A stretch of DNA of 64,000 nucleotides from Dehalogenimonas alkenigignens. Lineage in GTDB: Bacteria; Chloroflexota; Dehalococcoidia; Dehalococcoidales; Dehalococcoidaceae. Position numbers and translations under genes: made by a program. Each line of letters starts with the position of its first letter. The stretch's first letter is position 1. Of this stretch, positions 36,410 to 45,276 are shown in pieces. The stretch spans positions 179,900 through 243,899 of the forward strand of contig NZ_KQ758903.1 in NCBI RefSeq assembly GCF_001466665.1, read 5' to 3'. Below the pieces are notes generated by a model. That model saw nothing but the letters and a program-made list of their open reading frames with translations, searched no databases and was not told the origin of the DNA.

Positions 36410-36899
36410 TAGCCACCTCCGTGGTGAGCCGCCCCTTTTCGATGTCATTCAACCGACTGGCAATCAGTTTAGTCATATCATCCAATTGCTTGGCGCACCG
36501 CTGGTAATCTGCATCGGTGCCGCCAATCGGATCCGGCACCTGGTCGCCGGAACCGACGAATTCGCCGATGGTGAACACCTTATAGGCCTCCTCTGGGGCA
36601 GAGCGTTTTATAGTATGAGACCTGCCGATATCTGTCGTAAGCACCAGGTCAGCCCATTCCAGCAACCGGTGATTTAAAGCTTGAGACTTGTGATTTCTCA
36701 GACTAAGCGGACGGCCAGAATTGCTCTTGTATCTAGCGATCGCCTTGACCGACCCGGGGCTGGCTGGGCAGCCGTCCTCGGCACCGGTACCGCACGACTG
36801 TACTTCGTCCTGCCGGCTGCCCATGTTGGCTTTGTACAGCGCCTCGGCCATTGGGCTGCGGCACATATTGGCGTAGCAGACAAAAAGGATTTTCTTCAA
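36402..36899 (-). CDS. low-molecular-weight phosphotyrosine phosphatase / arsenate reductase family
   Basis: The protein has about 165 residues. The catalytic P-loop FVCYANMCRSP fits CX5R-S (Cys and Arg spaced correctly) and a later DPIGG supplies the general-acid Asp. The family removes phosphate from tyrosine in proteins, or reduces arsenate when partnered by thiols. An extra Gly/Cys-rich loop (CGTGAEDGCPASPGS) follows the P-loop. Start TTG 36899 has GAGGTGGGA upstream; GTG 36932 is possible. It leads the small operon with three unknowns. Confidence 0.82.
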   Translation of the reverse strand: MKKILFVCYANMCRSPMAEALYKANMGSRQDEVQSCGTGAEDGCPASPGSVKAIARYKSNSGRPLSLRNHKSQALNHRLLEWADLVLTTDIGRSHTIKRSAPEEAYKVFTIGEFVGSGDQVPDPIGGTDADYQRCAKQLDDMTKLIASRLNDIEKGRLTTEVASV

Positions 36900-37004
36900 G
36901 GACTTCCCACCTCGCTGATAAGAATCGGACACAAGCTATTTCATACACAGAGTCGCTAATCCGTCAATTTTTGATTGAAATAACGACAGTCCCAAGAGCT
37001 ATCC

Positions 37005-37739
37005 CTACTTGGCGCCTTGCCACTGGTAAGGCAGGGTTTCACCCCGGTTCAGTTTGGCGATTTCCGCTTCTAGACGAAGCCCATTGGCGCCGGGAAGCAA
37101 GCGGCCGTCAGGGTAAACCGTCCAGTCAGCTTCCTGCCAGGGGACGCACACGAACCTGTATTGCCACCCAATATTCACCCTGCCTTGCTGAGAGTTGCCG
37201 GAAATGTCGTACCAGTTGAGGCCATTCCAATAGGTGGAAACGTAGTTCATGGCGGATGGGGAGGTAGCCAGCGAAACAAGCCGGGCGTATATGAACTGCG
37301 TCCCCTTAAAAGAATAAAAAATCTGCCAGTCGGTGGCGATGTTTGAAGGCAGTGATTCTCCGCTCTTTCCTACAGCGTAAACTCGATAGTAATAGGTAGT
37401 AACTGGATGATCTAGGTCGGCGGCTACTAAGTTAAATGCCGGTTCGGTCAGGTCTGTGAAATTGGAGGTCAGATTTGTTACGGTCACGTCCTTGGTGAAA
37501 TTGAGATCGGTGGATCGTTCCAACCGGAAACCCTGCTCATTTACCGAGTTATCAGACCAACGGATATTGATCTTGTTTTCGTCGATAATCTTCACCACCA
37601 GATTGGATGGCGCCGCCGGGATTGGTTCCGGTGGATCGGTCGTAGTAATCGGCGGCGTGACCTGAGCACTACAGGACGCCACCGCAAGAATGAGAACTAT
37701 TGAAAGCACCGGGTAAAGCCACCGTTTAATACGAGCCAT
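37005..37739 (-). CDS. fibronectin type III lipoprotein
   Basis: The 244-residue protein has a lipoprotein signal (MARIKRWLYPVLSIVLILAVASC, lipobox VASC) and a Thr/Pro linker. One fibronectin III-like domain follows (PSNLVVKIIDENKINIRWSD, ending YYYRVYAVGKSGESLPSN), then a Trp-rich C-terminal part (YVSTYWNGLNWYDISGNS). It would sit on the outer face of the membrane. Binding partner is unknown. It stands alone between the phosphatase run and the paralogue pair. Confidence 0.8.
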   Translation of the reverse strand: MARIKRWLYPVLSIVLILAVASCSAQVTPPITTTDPPEPIPAAPSNLVVKIIDENKINIRWSDNSVNEQGFRLERSTDLNFTKDVTVTNLTSNFTDLTEPAFNLVAADLDHPVTTYYYRVYAVGKSGESLPSNIATDWQIFYSFKGTQFIYARLVSLATSPSAMNYVSTYWNGLNWYDISGNSQQGRVNIGWQYRFVCVPWQEADWTVYPDGRLLPGANGLRLEAEIAKLNRGETLPYQWQGAK

Positions 37740-37801
37740 ATTTCCTCCTCGTGTTTTATTAAATAGGAAGAGGTCATTTCCTCCTCCCTAAGACGCAGAG
37801 A

Positions 37802-38281
37802 TCACTTCGCCTTACGGATGCGCCGTTTGAAGGGTGGGAAGCCAGCGCACCGGCGGAGTTCGTCGGTTTCTTGGGCGGAGGTCTTGAAGCCAACCCCGGC
37901 AACCCTTCTAACGTACACTCCGTGCTTTGTGTACCGGTCCACTTCATAGTGAAAGGAATACTCTTCGCCGTTTGGTGCAACACAACTGGTTAAAGCATCA
38001 ATAGCTGTCCGCCTGCCGGTGTAACGGATCTCCGGGTTATGGTTCCAGCAGAACTCTTCTATCGAGGCGCCGAGGACAACACCAAACATATCTACCGGAG
38101 GCGGGTGTTGGCGGGATGAGCTGGATGGAATTAATGTCTTTCCTTCTAGTTGAGCCGTGCGGGTGATCCGGCCATCGATGACGGCGCTCATGTTTCTAAG
38201 TATCACCCTATCCTGTGGTGAGGTGTTGTGATGGAGGTATTCAATCATTTTAGCTAGATGCAAATTATGCTCAATGTCCAT
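37802..38281 (-). CDS. unknown protein, paralogue of 38380-39060
   Basis: The 159-residue protein has a C-terminal block (about residues 95-155) that matches its neighbour: RYTGRRTAIDALTSC, then YSFHYEVDRYTKHGVYVRR and GVGFKTSAQETDELRR, ending in FPPFKRRIRKAK. The N-terminal part is short and helical (HNLHLAKMIEYLHHN). Basic residues suggest nucleic-acid binding, but that is a guess. I do not recognise the family. Confidence 0.6.
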   Translation of the reverse strand: MDIEHNLHLAKMIEYLHHNTSPQDRVILRNMSAVIDGRITRTAQLEGKTLIPSSSSRQHPPPVDMFGVVLGASIEEFCWNHNPEIRYTGRRTAIDALTSCVAPNGEEYSFHYEVDRYTKHGVYVRRVAGVGFKTSAQETDELRRCAGFPPFKRRIRKAK

Positions 38282-38379
38282 TTGAAAACTCCTTATCTCA
38301 TATTCGATAACTCTTCTACTGTTGCTGACTAAAGGGGAGACGCGATTCGTAATCTGCTCTGATACACCTCCTTTGCCAG

Positions 38380-39060
38380 TTACTCAAACACACTTTGAAT
38401 CTTTTGTTTCGGTCGCTTTATCGGCGGCAATCCTTCTATCCTACGCCACTCATCGACCTCATCGGAGTAAGTACGGTAGCCGTGACCGGCGGTCTTTCTG
38501 ATGATGATGCCGTCTTTGTCGTATTTGATAACCTCGAAATGGTAGGGGAGATCATCCCCGGACAAGTCCCTTGCCGCGGTTAAGGCATCTATCCCATTCA
38601 GCATCCCGCTGTACTTTAAGCCATGCTTTCGTGCGAATTCAGATGGGTTATTGGCCAGGACACTGCCTTGCTCATCCTTAACCGGCGGATGAATACTTCG
38701 ACTGCGAAGGGAATATCCAGATTTCCTGCGCGGGACCGAGGTGTCGCTGGTAAGGGATGTTTGGAGCACATCCAGAACTGCACGATAGAGTTCCTTTTCA
38801 GCGCCGGTCATCAAAGGCAGTAAGCCTTTCAGCTCCTCAGCCGGTGGTAGAACAGGGGTACATTTGGCAGTTCCGTTCACTACGGCTCTAGCTGTTAGGC
38901 GAACGAGCAAAGTTTCACCAGCCGAAAGTTTGGTGAAGCGTTTATTCAATTCTTGCAGGCGGACGTCTAGGTTCATCTGGTGCCACTTCTTTTCGAGGTT
39001 CTCGTGGTTCTCTAGTATGGGTAGTATGTTGTTGGCACATATCTTATGTGTACCACACAT
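38380..39060 (-). CDS. unknown protein, paralogue of 37802-38281
   Basis: The 226-residue protein shares its C-terminal domain with the shorter gene downstream: KYSGMLNGIDALTAARD, LPYHFEVIKYDKDGIIIRK, GHGYRTYSDEVDEWRR and LPPIKRPKQK. An N-terminal helical extension (NLDVRLQELNKRFTKLSAG) is unique to it. The start (ATG 39060) is overlapped by the promoter region of a divergent XRE regulator, which may control it. Function unknown. Confidence 0.6.
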   Translation of the reverse strand: MCGTHKICANNILPILENHENLEKKWHQMNLDVRLQELNKRFTKLSAGETLLVRLTARAVVNGTAKCTPVLPPAEELKGLLPLMTGAEKELYRAVLDVLQTSLTSDTSVPRRKSGYSLRSRSIHPPVKDEQGSVLANNPSEFARKHGLKYSGMLNGIDALTAARDLSGDDLPYHFEVIKYDKDGIIIRKTAGHGYRTYSDEVDEWRRIEGLPPIKRPKQKIQSVFE

Positions 39061-39094
39061 AATTTGTCAAGCTCTTTGCCCTAAGATATTTGCC

Positions 39095-39334
39095 GTGGAA
39101 AATAGAAACTTGATCGGTGCCAGGATACGGCAAGCCCGGCTGTCAGCCCGACCTCCCGTAACCCAAGAGGATTTAGTTGCCCGTTTACAGACTCAAGGGC
39201 TTAACATAGACCAGGCGATGATCTCCAGAATCGAAAGTGGTCAACGGCCGGTTTCTGATTTCGAAGTGGTTGCGTTTTCAAAAGCATTAAAGGTAAAGAC
39301 CTCGTGGCTCCTTGAAGGAGACAACGGCGGGTAG
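39095..39334 (+). CDS. XRE-family HTH regulator
   Basis: The 79-residue protein is little more than a Cro/C1-type helix-turn-helix: NLIGARIRQARLSA, then VTQEDLVARLQTQGLNIDQA, ISRIESGQRPVSDFEVVAFS and LKVKTSWLLEGD. I start it at GTG 39095, since longer versions run into the divergent gene. It is divergent from the 226-residue unknown, with only 34 bases between, so mutual or autoregulation is likely. Confidence 0.82.
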   Translation: MENRNLIGARIRQARLSARPPVTQEDLVARLQTQGLNIDQAMISRIESGQRPVSDFEVVAFSKALKVKTSWLLEGDNGG

Positions 39335-39492
39335 GGACGGGGGTTACCGCTCGGATTTATTGAGTATTTGAACGTAGCCCAATGACGTTAGGATAATGCG
39401 AAGGTAGCAATAAACGTTCTACCTTTTGATACCTTCGCTCCATTTTCGTTTTTCCAAAATGATTTATCAGGAGTGAGTGGTTAGGTTTCACA

Positions 39493-40035
39493 ATGAGGTA
39501 TGTTGCACTGCTCCGCGGCATCAACGTCGGCGGTAAAAATATCGTACCTATGGCCGGACTGAGAACAAGCCTGGAAGAAATGGGATTTTCTAACGTTTCT
39601 ACCTACATTGCCAGCGGTAATGTGATTCTTGAGTCCGACAAATCTGCGGATGAAATAAAAGTTCAGCTTGAAAAAGCGCTGCCCAAACGATTCGAACTCG
39701 ATGGCGACCTCATCAAAGTCCTGGTATTGACCCGAACCCAACTTCAGGCCATCGTTGATAATAAACCTGAAGGCTTCGGTGAACAGCCCGAGAAATACCA
39801 CAGCGATGCTCTCTTTTTGATGGGCATCGATTCGGCTTCGGTTATACCCCTGCTCAATCCTCGAGAGGGTGTCGACATGGTCTGGCCGGGTGATGGCGTG
39901 ATCTACTCCCAGCGCCTGAGCTCTCAACGTACGAAAAGCCGGCTTAATGCCATCATGGCGTTACCGGCATACAAATCCATGACCATCCGGAACTGGAACA
40001 CCACGACGAAGTTGCTCGAATTACTCAACAGGTAA
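39493..40035 (+). CDS. DUF1697 family protein
   Basis: The 180-residue protein opens with the family's hallmark YVALLRGINVGGKNIVPMAGLR, followed by MGFSNVSTYIASGNVIL and ends with LSSQRTKSRLNAIMALPAYKSMTIRNWNT. The length is normal. The biochemical role of DUF1697 proteins is not known. It is a single gene between the XRE regulator and glutamine synthetase. Confidence 0.9.
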   Translation: MRYVALLRGINVGGKNIVPMAGLRTSLEEMGFSNVSTYIASGNVILESDKSADEIKVQLEKALPKRFELDGDLIKVLVLTRTQLQAIVDNKPEGFGEQPEKYHSDALFLMGIDSASVIPLLNPREGVDMVWPGDGVIYSQRLSSQRTKSRLNAIMALPAYKSMTIRNWNTTTKLLELLNR

Positions 40036-40235
40036 AAGCCAACGGGTATGGCGCCGGGACAGGTTCGCGTCTCCTTAAAAGCTTCGACAGAAACCTGTTC
40101 AACCGTCTCAGCAGCTCAAGCTCAGCGGGCGAAATCCGTCTGATATTCATGCTGTCAATTTTACTGGCTGGCTGCCTGATTGCCCGTATTAGACAGGCGG
40201 TAGTAAAGAAGAAACGTCTAAGCGGCGGAATTAGA

Positions 40236-40272
40236 AATGCCTGCCGGGCGGAGCGACCGCCCGGCAGGCATT
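40236..40272 (-). terminator. intrinsic terminator of glutamine synthetase
   Basis: A perfect 16-bp stem (AATGCCTGCCGGGCGG with its complement) closes a five-base loop. Read on the minus strand it is followed by TTTCTAATT. It begins seven bases past the stop codon of the 40279-42414 gene. Confidence 0.85.
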
Positions 40273-40278
40273 AAGATG

Positions 40279-42414
40279 TTAGAGATTGAAGAGCAGTTTT
40301 GCGTAAGTGGGCATCGGCCAGAAGTCCGCGTCCACCATTGTCTCCAGGAAATCGGCGTCCTTGCGCAGTTCGCCCATGGCCTTGAACACCAGGTCGCGGT
40401 AAGCCTCAGCCTGAGCCAGGGTGTCGCCGTGAAGTCCGGCGGCCGTCTTCAGCGCCTCCTCAAGTTTGGAAAGGTTGGTGCTGAACGACCGGAGAGTCTG
40501 GCTCACCTGGACGAACAGGGCGTTTTCGACCTCGGCGTTGCCTTCGATGGCGGTTACGGCGCTGATCGAAGCCGCCAGTTCCGCCCGGAAAGCGATAACC
40601 GCCGGCAGTATCTGTCGCTTGGCCATCTCCACCATCGTCTGGCCTTCGATGTTGATCGTCTTGATGTAGATTTCATACTGAATTTCGGTGCGCGACTCCA
40701 GTTCCACGCGCGACAGAACGCCGTGCTTCTCCATCAGGGCGATGTTTTTGTCGGCGCGGATGGCGGCGATGGCGTCCACAGTGTTGGCGATATTGGGCAA
40801 GCCGCGCTGCTTGGCCTCGGTCACCCACTCCGTCGCGTAGTTATTGCCGTTGAAGATAATCCGCTTGTGCTTGCGGACCACGTCCAGGATGATCTGGGCG
40901 CTTTCCTTTTTAGCGTCGGCGGCCTTTTCCAGCCGGTCGGCGAACTGGCTGAGGCTCTCGGCGACGATGGTGTTAAGAACAAAGTTTGCCTGGGCAATCG
41001 ACTGCATGGAACCGACCATGCGGAACTCGAACTTGTTGCCGGTAAAGGCGAATGGCGAGGTGCGGTTGCGATCGGTGGTGTCTTTGGCCAGGGCCGGCAA
41101 CGACGTCGCGCCCAGATGCATCATGCCGCCGGCCTTGCTCCGCTTGGCGCCGCCGGCCTCGATCTGGGCCAGGATGTCGGTCAATTGAGCGCCGAGGAAC
41201 ATGGAGATGATGGCCGGTGGGGCTTCGTTAGCACCGAGCCGGTGGTCGTTGCCCGGGCTGGCGGCCGCTACCCGCAGCAGGTCAGCGTAGTCGTCGACAG
41301 CCTGGATGACGGCGGAGAGGAAGACCAGGAACTGCAGGTTTTCATGCGGGTCCTTGCCGGGTTCCAGCAGGTTTTGGCCGTCGTTGGTGGACATGGACCA
41401 GTTGTTGTGCTTGCCGCTGCCGTTAATGCCGGCAAACGGTTTCTCATGGAGCAGGCAAACCAGCCCGTGCCGCAAGGCGACCTTCTTCATAGTCTCCATG
41501 GTGAGCTGGTTGTGATCGGTGGCGATGTTGGTGGTTGAAAAGATCGGCGCCAGTTCGTGCTGGGCCGGCGCTACCTCGTTGTGCTTGGTCTTGGCGGCGA
41601 CGCCCAGTTTCCACAACTCGGTGTCCAGATCCGACATGAAGGCCGAAATCCGGTCCTTGAGCTGCCCGAAGTAGTGGTCTTCCAGTTCCTGCCCCTTGGG
41701 CGGCTTGGCGCCGAACAAGGTGCGGCCGGTCAGGATCAGGTCCTCGCGCTGGTCGAACAGCTTTTTATCGATTAGGAAGTATTCCTGCTCCGGGCCGACG
41801 GTGGTGGTGACCCGTTTGGTGGTGGTGTTGCCCAGCGCCCGCAGCACCCGCAGCGCCTGGCGGCTGAGGGCGTCCATGGAACGCAGCAGCGGCGTCTTTT
41901 TATCCAGCGCCTCCCCGGTATACGAAGCAAAAGCGGTGGGAATGTACAGAGTGCCGTCCTTGACGAAGGCTGGAGAGGTGTAGTCCCAGGCGGTGTAGCC
42001 GCGGGCTTCGAAGGTGGCTCGCAGTCCTCCGGAAGGGAAGGACGAAGCGTCAGGTTCACCCTTAACCAGTTCTTTGCCGGAAAACTCCAGGATGACCCGG
42101 CCGTCGGCGGTGGGCGAAATAAACGAGTCATGCTTTTCGGCGGTGATGCTGGTCAGCGGCTGGAACCAGTGGGTGAAATGGGTGGCGCCCTTACCGATAG
42201 CCCAGTCTTTCATTACCGAAGCGACTACCTCCGCCACCTGGCCGTCCAGGGGCAAGCCTTCTTCGATAGTCTGCCTGAAAGACTTATAGATTTCTTTCGG
42301 CAGTGTCCGGCGCATCACCGTGTCGTTGAACACGTTGCTGCCGTAAATATCTGCCAGCGGGACGATTTCCTGACACTCCGAAGGGCACATTGCTGACTCT
42401 CCTTTAACCATCAT
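40279..42414 (-). CDS. glnA: glutamine synthetase type III
   Basis: This 711-residue GSIII enzyme joins ammonia and glutamate using ATP. The length is typical (about 700-730, against 450 for GSI). Family landmarks are [35 protein letters not shown], the ATP-binding [13 protein letters not shown], and [17 protein letters not shown]. The strand opposite keeps a long open frame because of codon bias, which I do not treat as a gene. It is monocistronic, with a clear terminator. GSIII occurs in Bacteroidetes, cyanobacteria and some Chloroflexota. Confidence 0.95.
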   Translation of the reverse strand: MMVKGESAMCPSECQEIVPLADIYGSNVFNDTVMRRTLPKEIYKSFRQTIEEGLPLDGQVAEVVASVMKDWAIGKGATHFTHWFQPLTSITAEKHDSFISPTADGRVILEFSGKELVKGEPDASSFPSGGLRATFEARGYTAWDYTSPAFVKDGTLYIPTAFASYTGEALDKKTPLLRSMDALSRQALRVLRALGNTTTKRVTTTVGPEQEYFLIDKKLFDQREDLILTGRTLFGAKPPKGQELEDHYFGQLKDRISAFMSDLDTELWKLGVAAKTKHNEVAPAQHELAPIFSTTNIATDHNQLTMETMKKVALRHGLVCLLHEKPFAGINGSGKHNNWSMSTNDGQNLLEPGKDPHENLQFLVFLSAVIQAVDDYADLLRVAAASPGNDHRLGANEAPPAIISMFLGAQLTDILAQIEAGGAKRSKAGGMMHLGATSLPALAKDTTDRNRTSPFAFTGNKFEFRMVGSMQSIAQANFVLNTIVAESLSQFADRLEKAADAKKESAQIILDVVRKHKRIIFNGNNYATEWVTEAKQRGLPNIANTVDAIAAIRADKNIALMEKHGVLSRVELESRTEIQYEIYIKTINIEGQTMVEMAKRQILPAVIAFRAELAASISAVTAIEGNAEVENALFVQVSQTLRSFSTNLSKLEEALKTAAGLHGDTLAQAEAYRDLVFKAMGELRKDADFLETMVDADFWPMPTYAKLLFNL

Positions 42415-42651
42415 TTATTTCCGGGATTGCCGCGGTGAACGTCTTGTAAAAACAGTTTATTATTTTAGCGCATTGGCAGACAGAAGCCCAGCCGGATCAT
42501 TGGCTTTGAGGCCGGAACCGGGCTGTGGTCTAAAATATTTAGACCGGTAGACACGCGCAAATCTAAATAATTGTGGTATCCGGAGGATTTGTCTGGTATA
42601 TTCTGGGCGGGTATTAGATATATTCCGGGAATACTCCGTGAGGTTAATGAA

Positions 42652-43428
42652 ATGGAAAATTTGAGAGAAGATATAGACTCCGTGGGGAACCTCACCTCAG
42701 TGATCGACCGGATGAGCCAGAACCTGAGCCGGTTCATCGAAGATGAAGGCGGGCGCATCCGCCAGAAAGTCAGCGATGAGACCGCGCCCATTATCGCCCG
42801 GGCCAGGCACGAGTACCAGCAGATGATGTTCCATTTTCTGGCGGAACAGGCCGAATCCGTCCGCCAGGAAGCCGCCGTCGCCTCGGTGGATATCGTGGCT
42901 AAAGCGATGGAAGAAAAGGAGCGTATTCTCAGCCAGGCGCGCGAGCAAGCCCAGGTGCAAATCGAGTCGATAATCGCCGAACGCCGGGAAAAAATAGACA
43001 GGGACATCGCGGCGTATGCCTCAGTCTCAAAGCAGAACGCGGATTTCGCGGCGGAAGAGTATCTCAAGATCGCCAGGGAGAAGGCTGACCGGGAAGCCGT
43101 CCGGATCATCGCCGAGAGTCAGGACAGGGCTGAGAACCTCATAATCGAATCCCACGAGCGGGCAAAGAGGCAGGCGGCCGAAGTTGCCAAGGCCGAGGTG
43201 AAGCGTATCTTCGAAGACGCCCGGCGGGAAGCCGCCGGTATTGTTGAGGAAGCCCGGCGGAAAGCCGAAGAAGAGTCCCGCGCCCGTCTTGAAAAAGCCA
43301 GCCGGGAAGCAAAACTGATGGCCGAAAAGGTCGCCGCCGAGGCGATGAGGGACGCCATGTCCCGGCTCGGCGCCAGGCTCAAGGAATCCTTCAACAACAC
43401 CATCGCTGACACCGAAGCCGAACGTTGA
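42652..43428 (+). CDS. coiled-coil protein
   Basis: The 258-residue protein is nearly all heptad-like coiled coil rich in Ala, Glu, Arg and Lys (AREQAQVQIESIIAERREKI, EEARRKAEEESRARLEKASR). It resembles V/F-type ATPase stalk or DivIVA-like proteins in composition, but not clearly in sequence. No membrane helix or signal peptide. GAGG precedes ATG 42652; the longer frame from 42571 adds an unlikely Trp/Gly-rich leader. It has a similar neighbour type at 52200-52832. Role probably structural. Confidence 0.7.
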   Translation: MENLREDIDSVGNLTSVIDRMSQNLSRFIEDEGGRIRQKVSDETAPIIARARHEYQQMMFHFLAEQAESVRQEAAVASVDIVAKAMEEKERILSQAREQAQVQIESIIAERREKIDRDIAAYASVSKQNADFAAEEYLKIAREKADREAVRIIAESQDRAENLIIESHERAKRQAAEVAKAEVKRIFEDARREAAGIVEEARRKAEEESRARLEKASREAKLMAEKVAAEAMRDAMSRLGARLKESFNNTIADTEAER

Positions 43429-43512
43429 AGAGCCAGACTCAGCGGATGGTTCGTTTTACCGTCTGACGATGTGCGATCGCCGAAGCGGTTTCAATGTCGT
43501 GTCGCATATTAA

Positions 43513-43683
43513 TCAGCCATTCGGATGCGTCGGCTGACAGGTCTGGTCCCGCAGGGATTTCTGGTACGCTTTCCACCCCGGACACCATGTCGTGTGCCAT
43601 CTCCAGATTCGGCTCATCAGGGATTGGGGATTTGCCTCGGCCTTCTTTCGCATGGCACATTCAGCGCAGTTGCTTGTCGTCAT
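43513..43683 (-). CDS. small Cys-containing protein downstream of the radical SAM gene
   Basis: This 56-residue protein was found by reading the minus strand: CAECAMRKKAEANPQSLM, then IWRWHTTWCPGWKAYQKSL, ending with TCQPTHPNG. The CxxC pair and the WCPGWKAYQ block look conserved rather than random, whereas the overlapping 73-residue frame (43439-43660) does not. AGGGG lies eight bases before ATG 43683, which follows the previous gene's stop after one base. It may bind a metal, or be the substrate of the radical SAM enzyme. Confidence 0.6.
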   Translation of the reverse strand: MTTSNCAECAMRKKAEANPQSLMSRIWRWHTTWCPGWKAYQKSLRDQTCQPTHPNG

Positions 43684-43684
43684 C

Positions 43685-43870
43685 TTAAAGCCCCTTTCCC
43701 ATTACCGTGTGAAGAATCGTCTGCAGCATTAATCTATCCCCGTTGTAGCGCTGACGAAACAGCCGTTTGAACGGTTTTTTACTGGCATATTGACCAGTAA
43801 GAACCCGTTTGAGTCCGGACAAATGCCCAACGCTATTGTATTCAGGTGCGCCGGCTGTTTGTTGAGGCAC
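43685..43870 (-). CDS. small basic protein between the radical SAM gene and the Cys-containing gene
   Basis: The 61-residue protein starts at GTG 43870, one base past the radical SAM stop. It is basic and helical toward the end (KRVLTGQYASKKPFKRLFRQ, then LQTILHTVMGKGL). It has no Cys. The tight spacing (radical SAM, one base, this gene, one base, next gene) implies a three-gene transcript. Function unknown; it could be a peptide substrate or a recognition partner for the enzyme. Confidence 0.5.
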   Translation of the reverse strand: MPQQTAGAPEYNSVGHLSGLKRVLTGQYASKKPFKRLFRQRYNGDRLMLQTILHTVMGKGL

Positions 43871-43871
43871 T

Positions 43872-45197
43872 CTATCGATGCGCCAGGTTCAAATCGCGCC
43901 CGATGCGATGGTGAATTTCCGCCAGGCTCAGATCAGGGCAATCGAAGTGCGTCTGGATGGTTCTGACCAGCACGGCGTTGCGGGTACACTCATGGACAAA
44001 AGGCCGATACGAAGCCAGATAGGGCGCCACAAGGTTGTCAAACGCCGCCTGTTTCCGGGCGGGGCTTGTGAAACAGCGGCCGGTGGTGTTACCGGGGAAA
44101 TCATTGATCAGGTCGGTAAAGGCATTTTCGGTGATATCACCAACGTTTGCCGAGCCGACCGCGTACATGCACGTCCTGACTTTGCCATCAGGGCTGACAT
44201 GTAAAAATGCCGGGTGATAAAAGCCTTTATCCCGGCAATCGGCTTTGTTGGACTGCCAGGCGTAGGCGGCGTTGTCCCCGGTGCACCCGCCGATGTCGGC
44301 CATTTCAGCGCTGACCGGCACCAGGTAGTTTAAAAAGAAGCCGGCAGCCTTGTGGAGTTCGTTGATGATGCCCCCAATTTTGGCAGGGTCAACGCCAGTG
44401 AAGATGATCTGATAGCCAATCCGCGCGATTTCGCACAGCTTTATTGCCGCAACCAGGTTGTCGAAAAGATCGGAATTCGACATACGTTCATCGTAGCTGA
44501 AGGCGAATTGACCTAATCCGATCGATTTGAGGTGGCGCACCAGGTCGAGAGGAGATTCAAACCGCCGCCCCGGGAGTTCGAGCCCGGATTTCCGGGACCA
44601 CCAGCTGTTGGTGTTCAACCTATAGGGTATCCCCAACGACCCGGTATATTCGGCAATCTCGAAGAAATCGTTCCGGTGACCCAGCACTTCGCCGCCGGTG
44701 AAATTGACGCCTGAGGTACATAATCCGCTAAGGTAAACTTGAAATACCGCGTCTTTGACCGCCTGCGTGGATAGGTGCCCTCTGGTGAAACGGCGGATGC
44801 CCTGCTGCAGGCAGTGAGCGCAGTTCAAATTGCAGTCGTAGGTGAGTTCGAAATTGACGCCGGTGACCGCCAGAAGGGAGCAGCGGCTGCGGCCGGGCAT
44901 CGGGAGTAACGAGATAAATCCGTATTTCAGCAATATGGGGACGAACTCCGCCATTTCCGGGACAGAAAGGCTAACGCCGGAGCTGTCGACTTTTCGCAGA
45001 AACTGGCTGATCCGGCTGGCGCTTGCACCAAAAAGGCGCCTCAATCTGTCATCCAGAAGAGACCGGCGGATCAGGTTCTTGAGAATGTGGGTCGGGTAAG
45101 CACGCCCAGCATGCAGATGATCTAATTCGGTCTGCCCAGACGCGGATGTCCGGTCTGCTGGAGTGGATGGTTCCCCACAGTGTTTCACCAACGTCAA
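43872..45197 (-). CDS. radical SAM enzyme
   Basis: The 441-residue protein has its cluster motif in ELTYDCNLNCAHCLQQG (CX3CX2C) near residue 125. The SAM-binding Gly motif is in VNFTGGEVLGHRN. A C-terminal SPASM-like region is partial: HVSPDGKVRTCMYAVGSANVGDI, with further Cys in GRCFTSPA, HECTRNA and HFDCPDL. The first 110 residues are helical with an extra domain. It may modify a peptide or another small substrate. Two tiny genes follow at once. The gene upstream encodes a LuxR-type regulator in the same direction, about 80 bases away. Confidence 0.82.
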   Translation of the reverse strand: MTLVKHCGEPSTPADRTSASGQTELDHLHAGRAYPTHILKNLIRRSLLDDRLRRLFGASASRISQFLRKVDSSGVSLSVPEMAEFVPILLKYGFISLLPMPGRSRCSLLAVTGVNFELTYDCNLNCAHCLQQGIRRFTRGHLSTQAVKDAVFQVYLSGLCTSGVNFTGGEVLGHRNDFFEIAEYTGSLGIPYRLNTNSWWSRKSGLELPGRRFESPLDLVRHLKSIGLGQFAFSYDERMSNSDLFDNLVAAIKLCEIARIGYQIIFTGVDPAKIGGIINELHKAAGFFLNYLVPVSAEMADIGGCTGDNAAYAWQSNKADCRDKGFYHPAFLHVSPDGKVRTCMYAVGSANVGDITENAFTDLINDFPGNTTGRCFTSPARKQAAFDNLVAPYLASYRPFVHECTRNAVLVRTIQTHFDCPDLSLAEIHHRIGRDLNLAHR

Positions 45198-45276
45198 TAT
45201 CCGATAATGTTAGTCTTTCGACCTGTAATCGCAAGCCGGTTACAGCCGGACAAATAAAACAGCCGGCTCCCGTCAC

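Noticed and set aside
40237..41538. 433-codon open frame on the plus strand
   Set aside because: Antisense to glutamine synthetase and without a ribosome site; the opposite strand has every family motif.
43439..43660. 73-codon minus-strand frame
   Set aside because: It overlaps the better-supported 56-residue gene at 43513-43683 in another frame, which has a ribosome site, tight spacing and conserved-looking Cys/Trp motifs.
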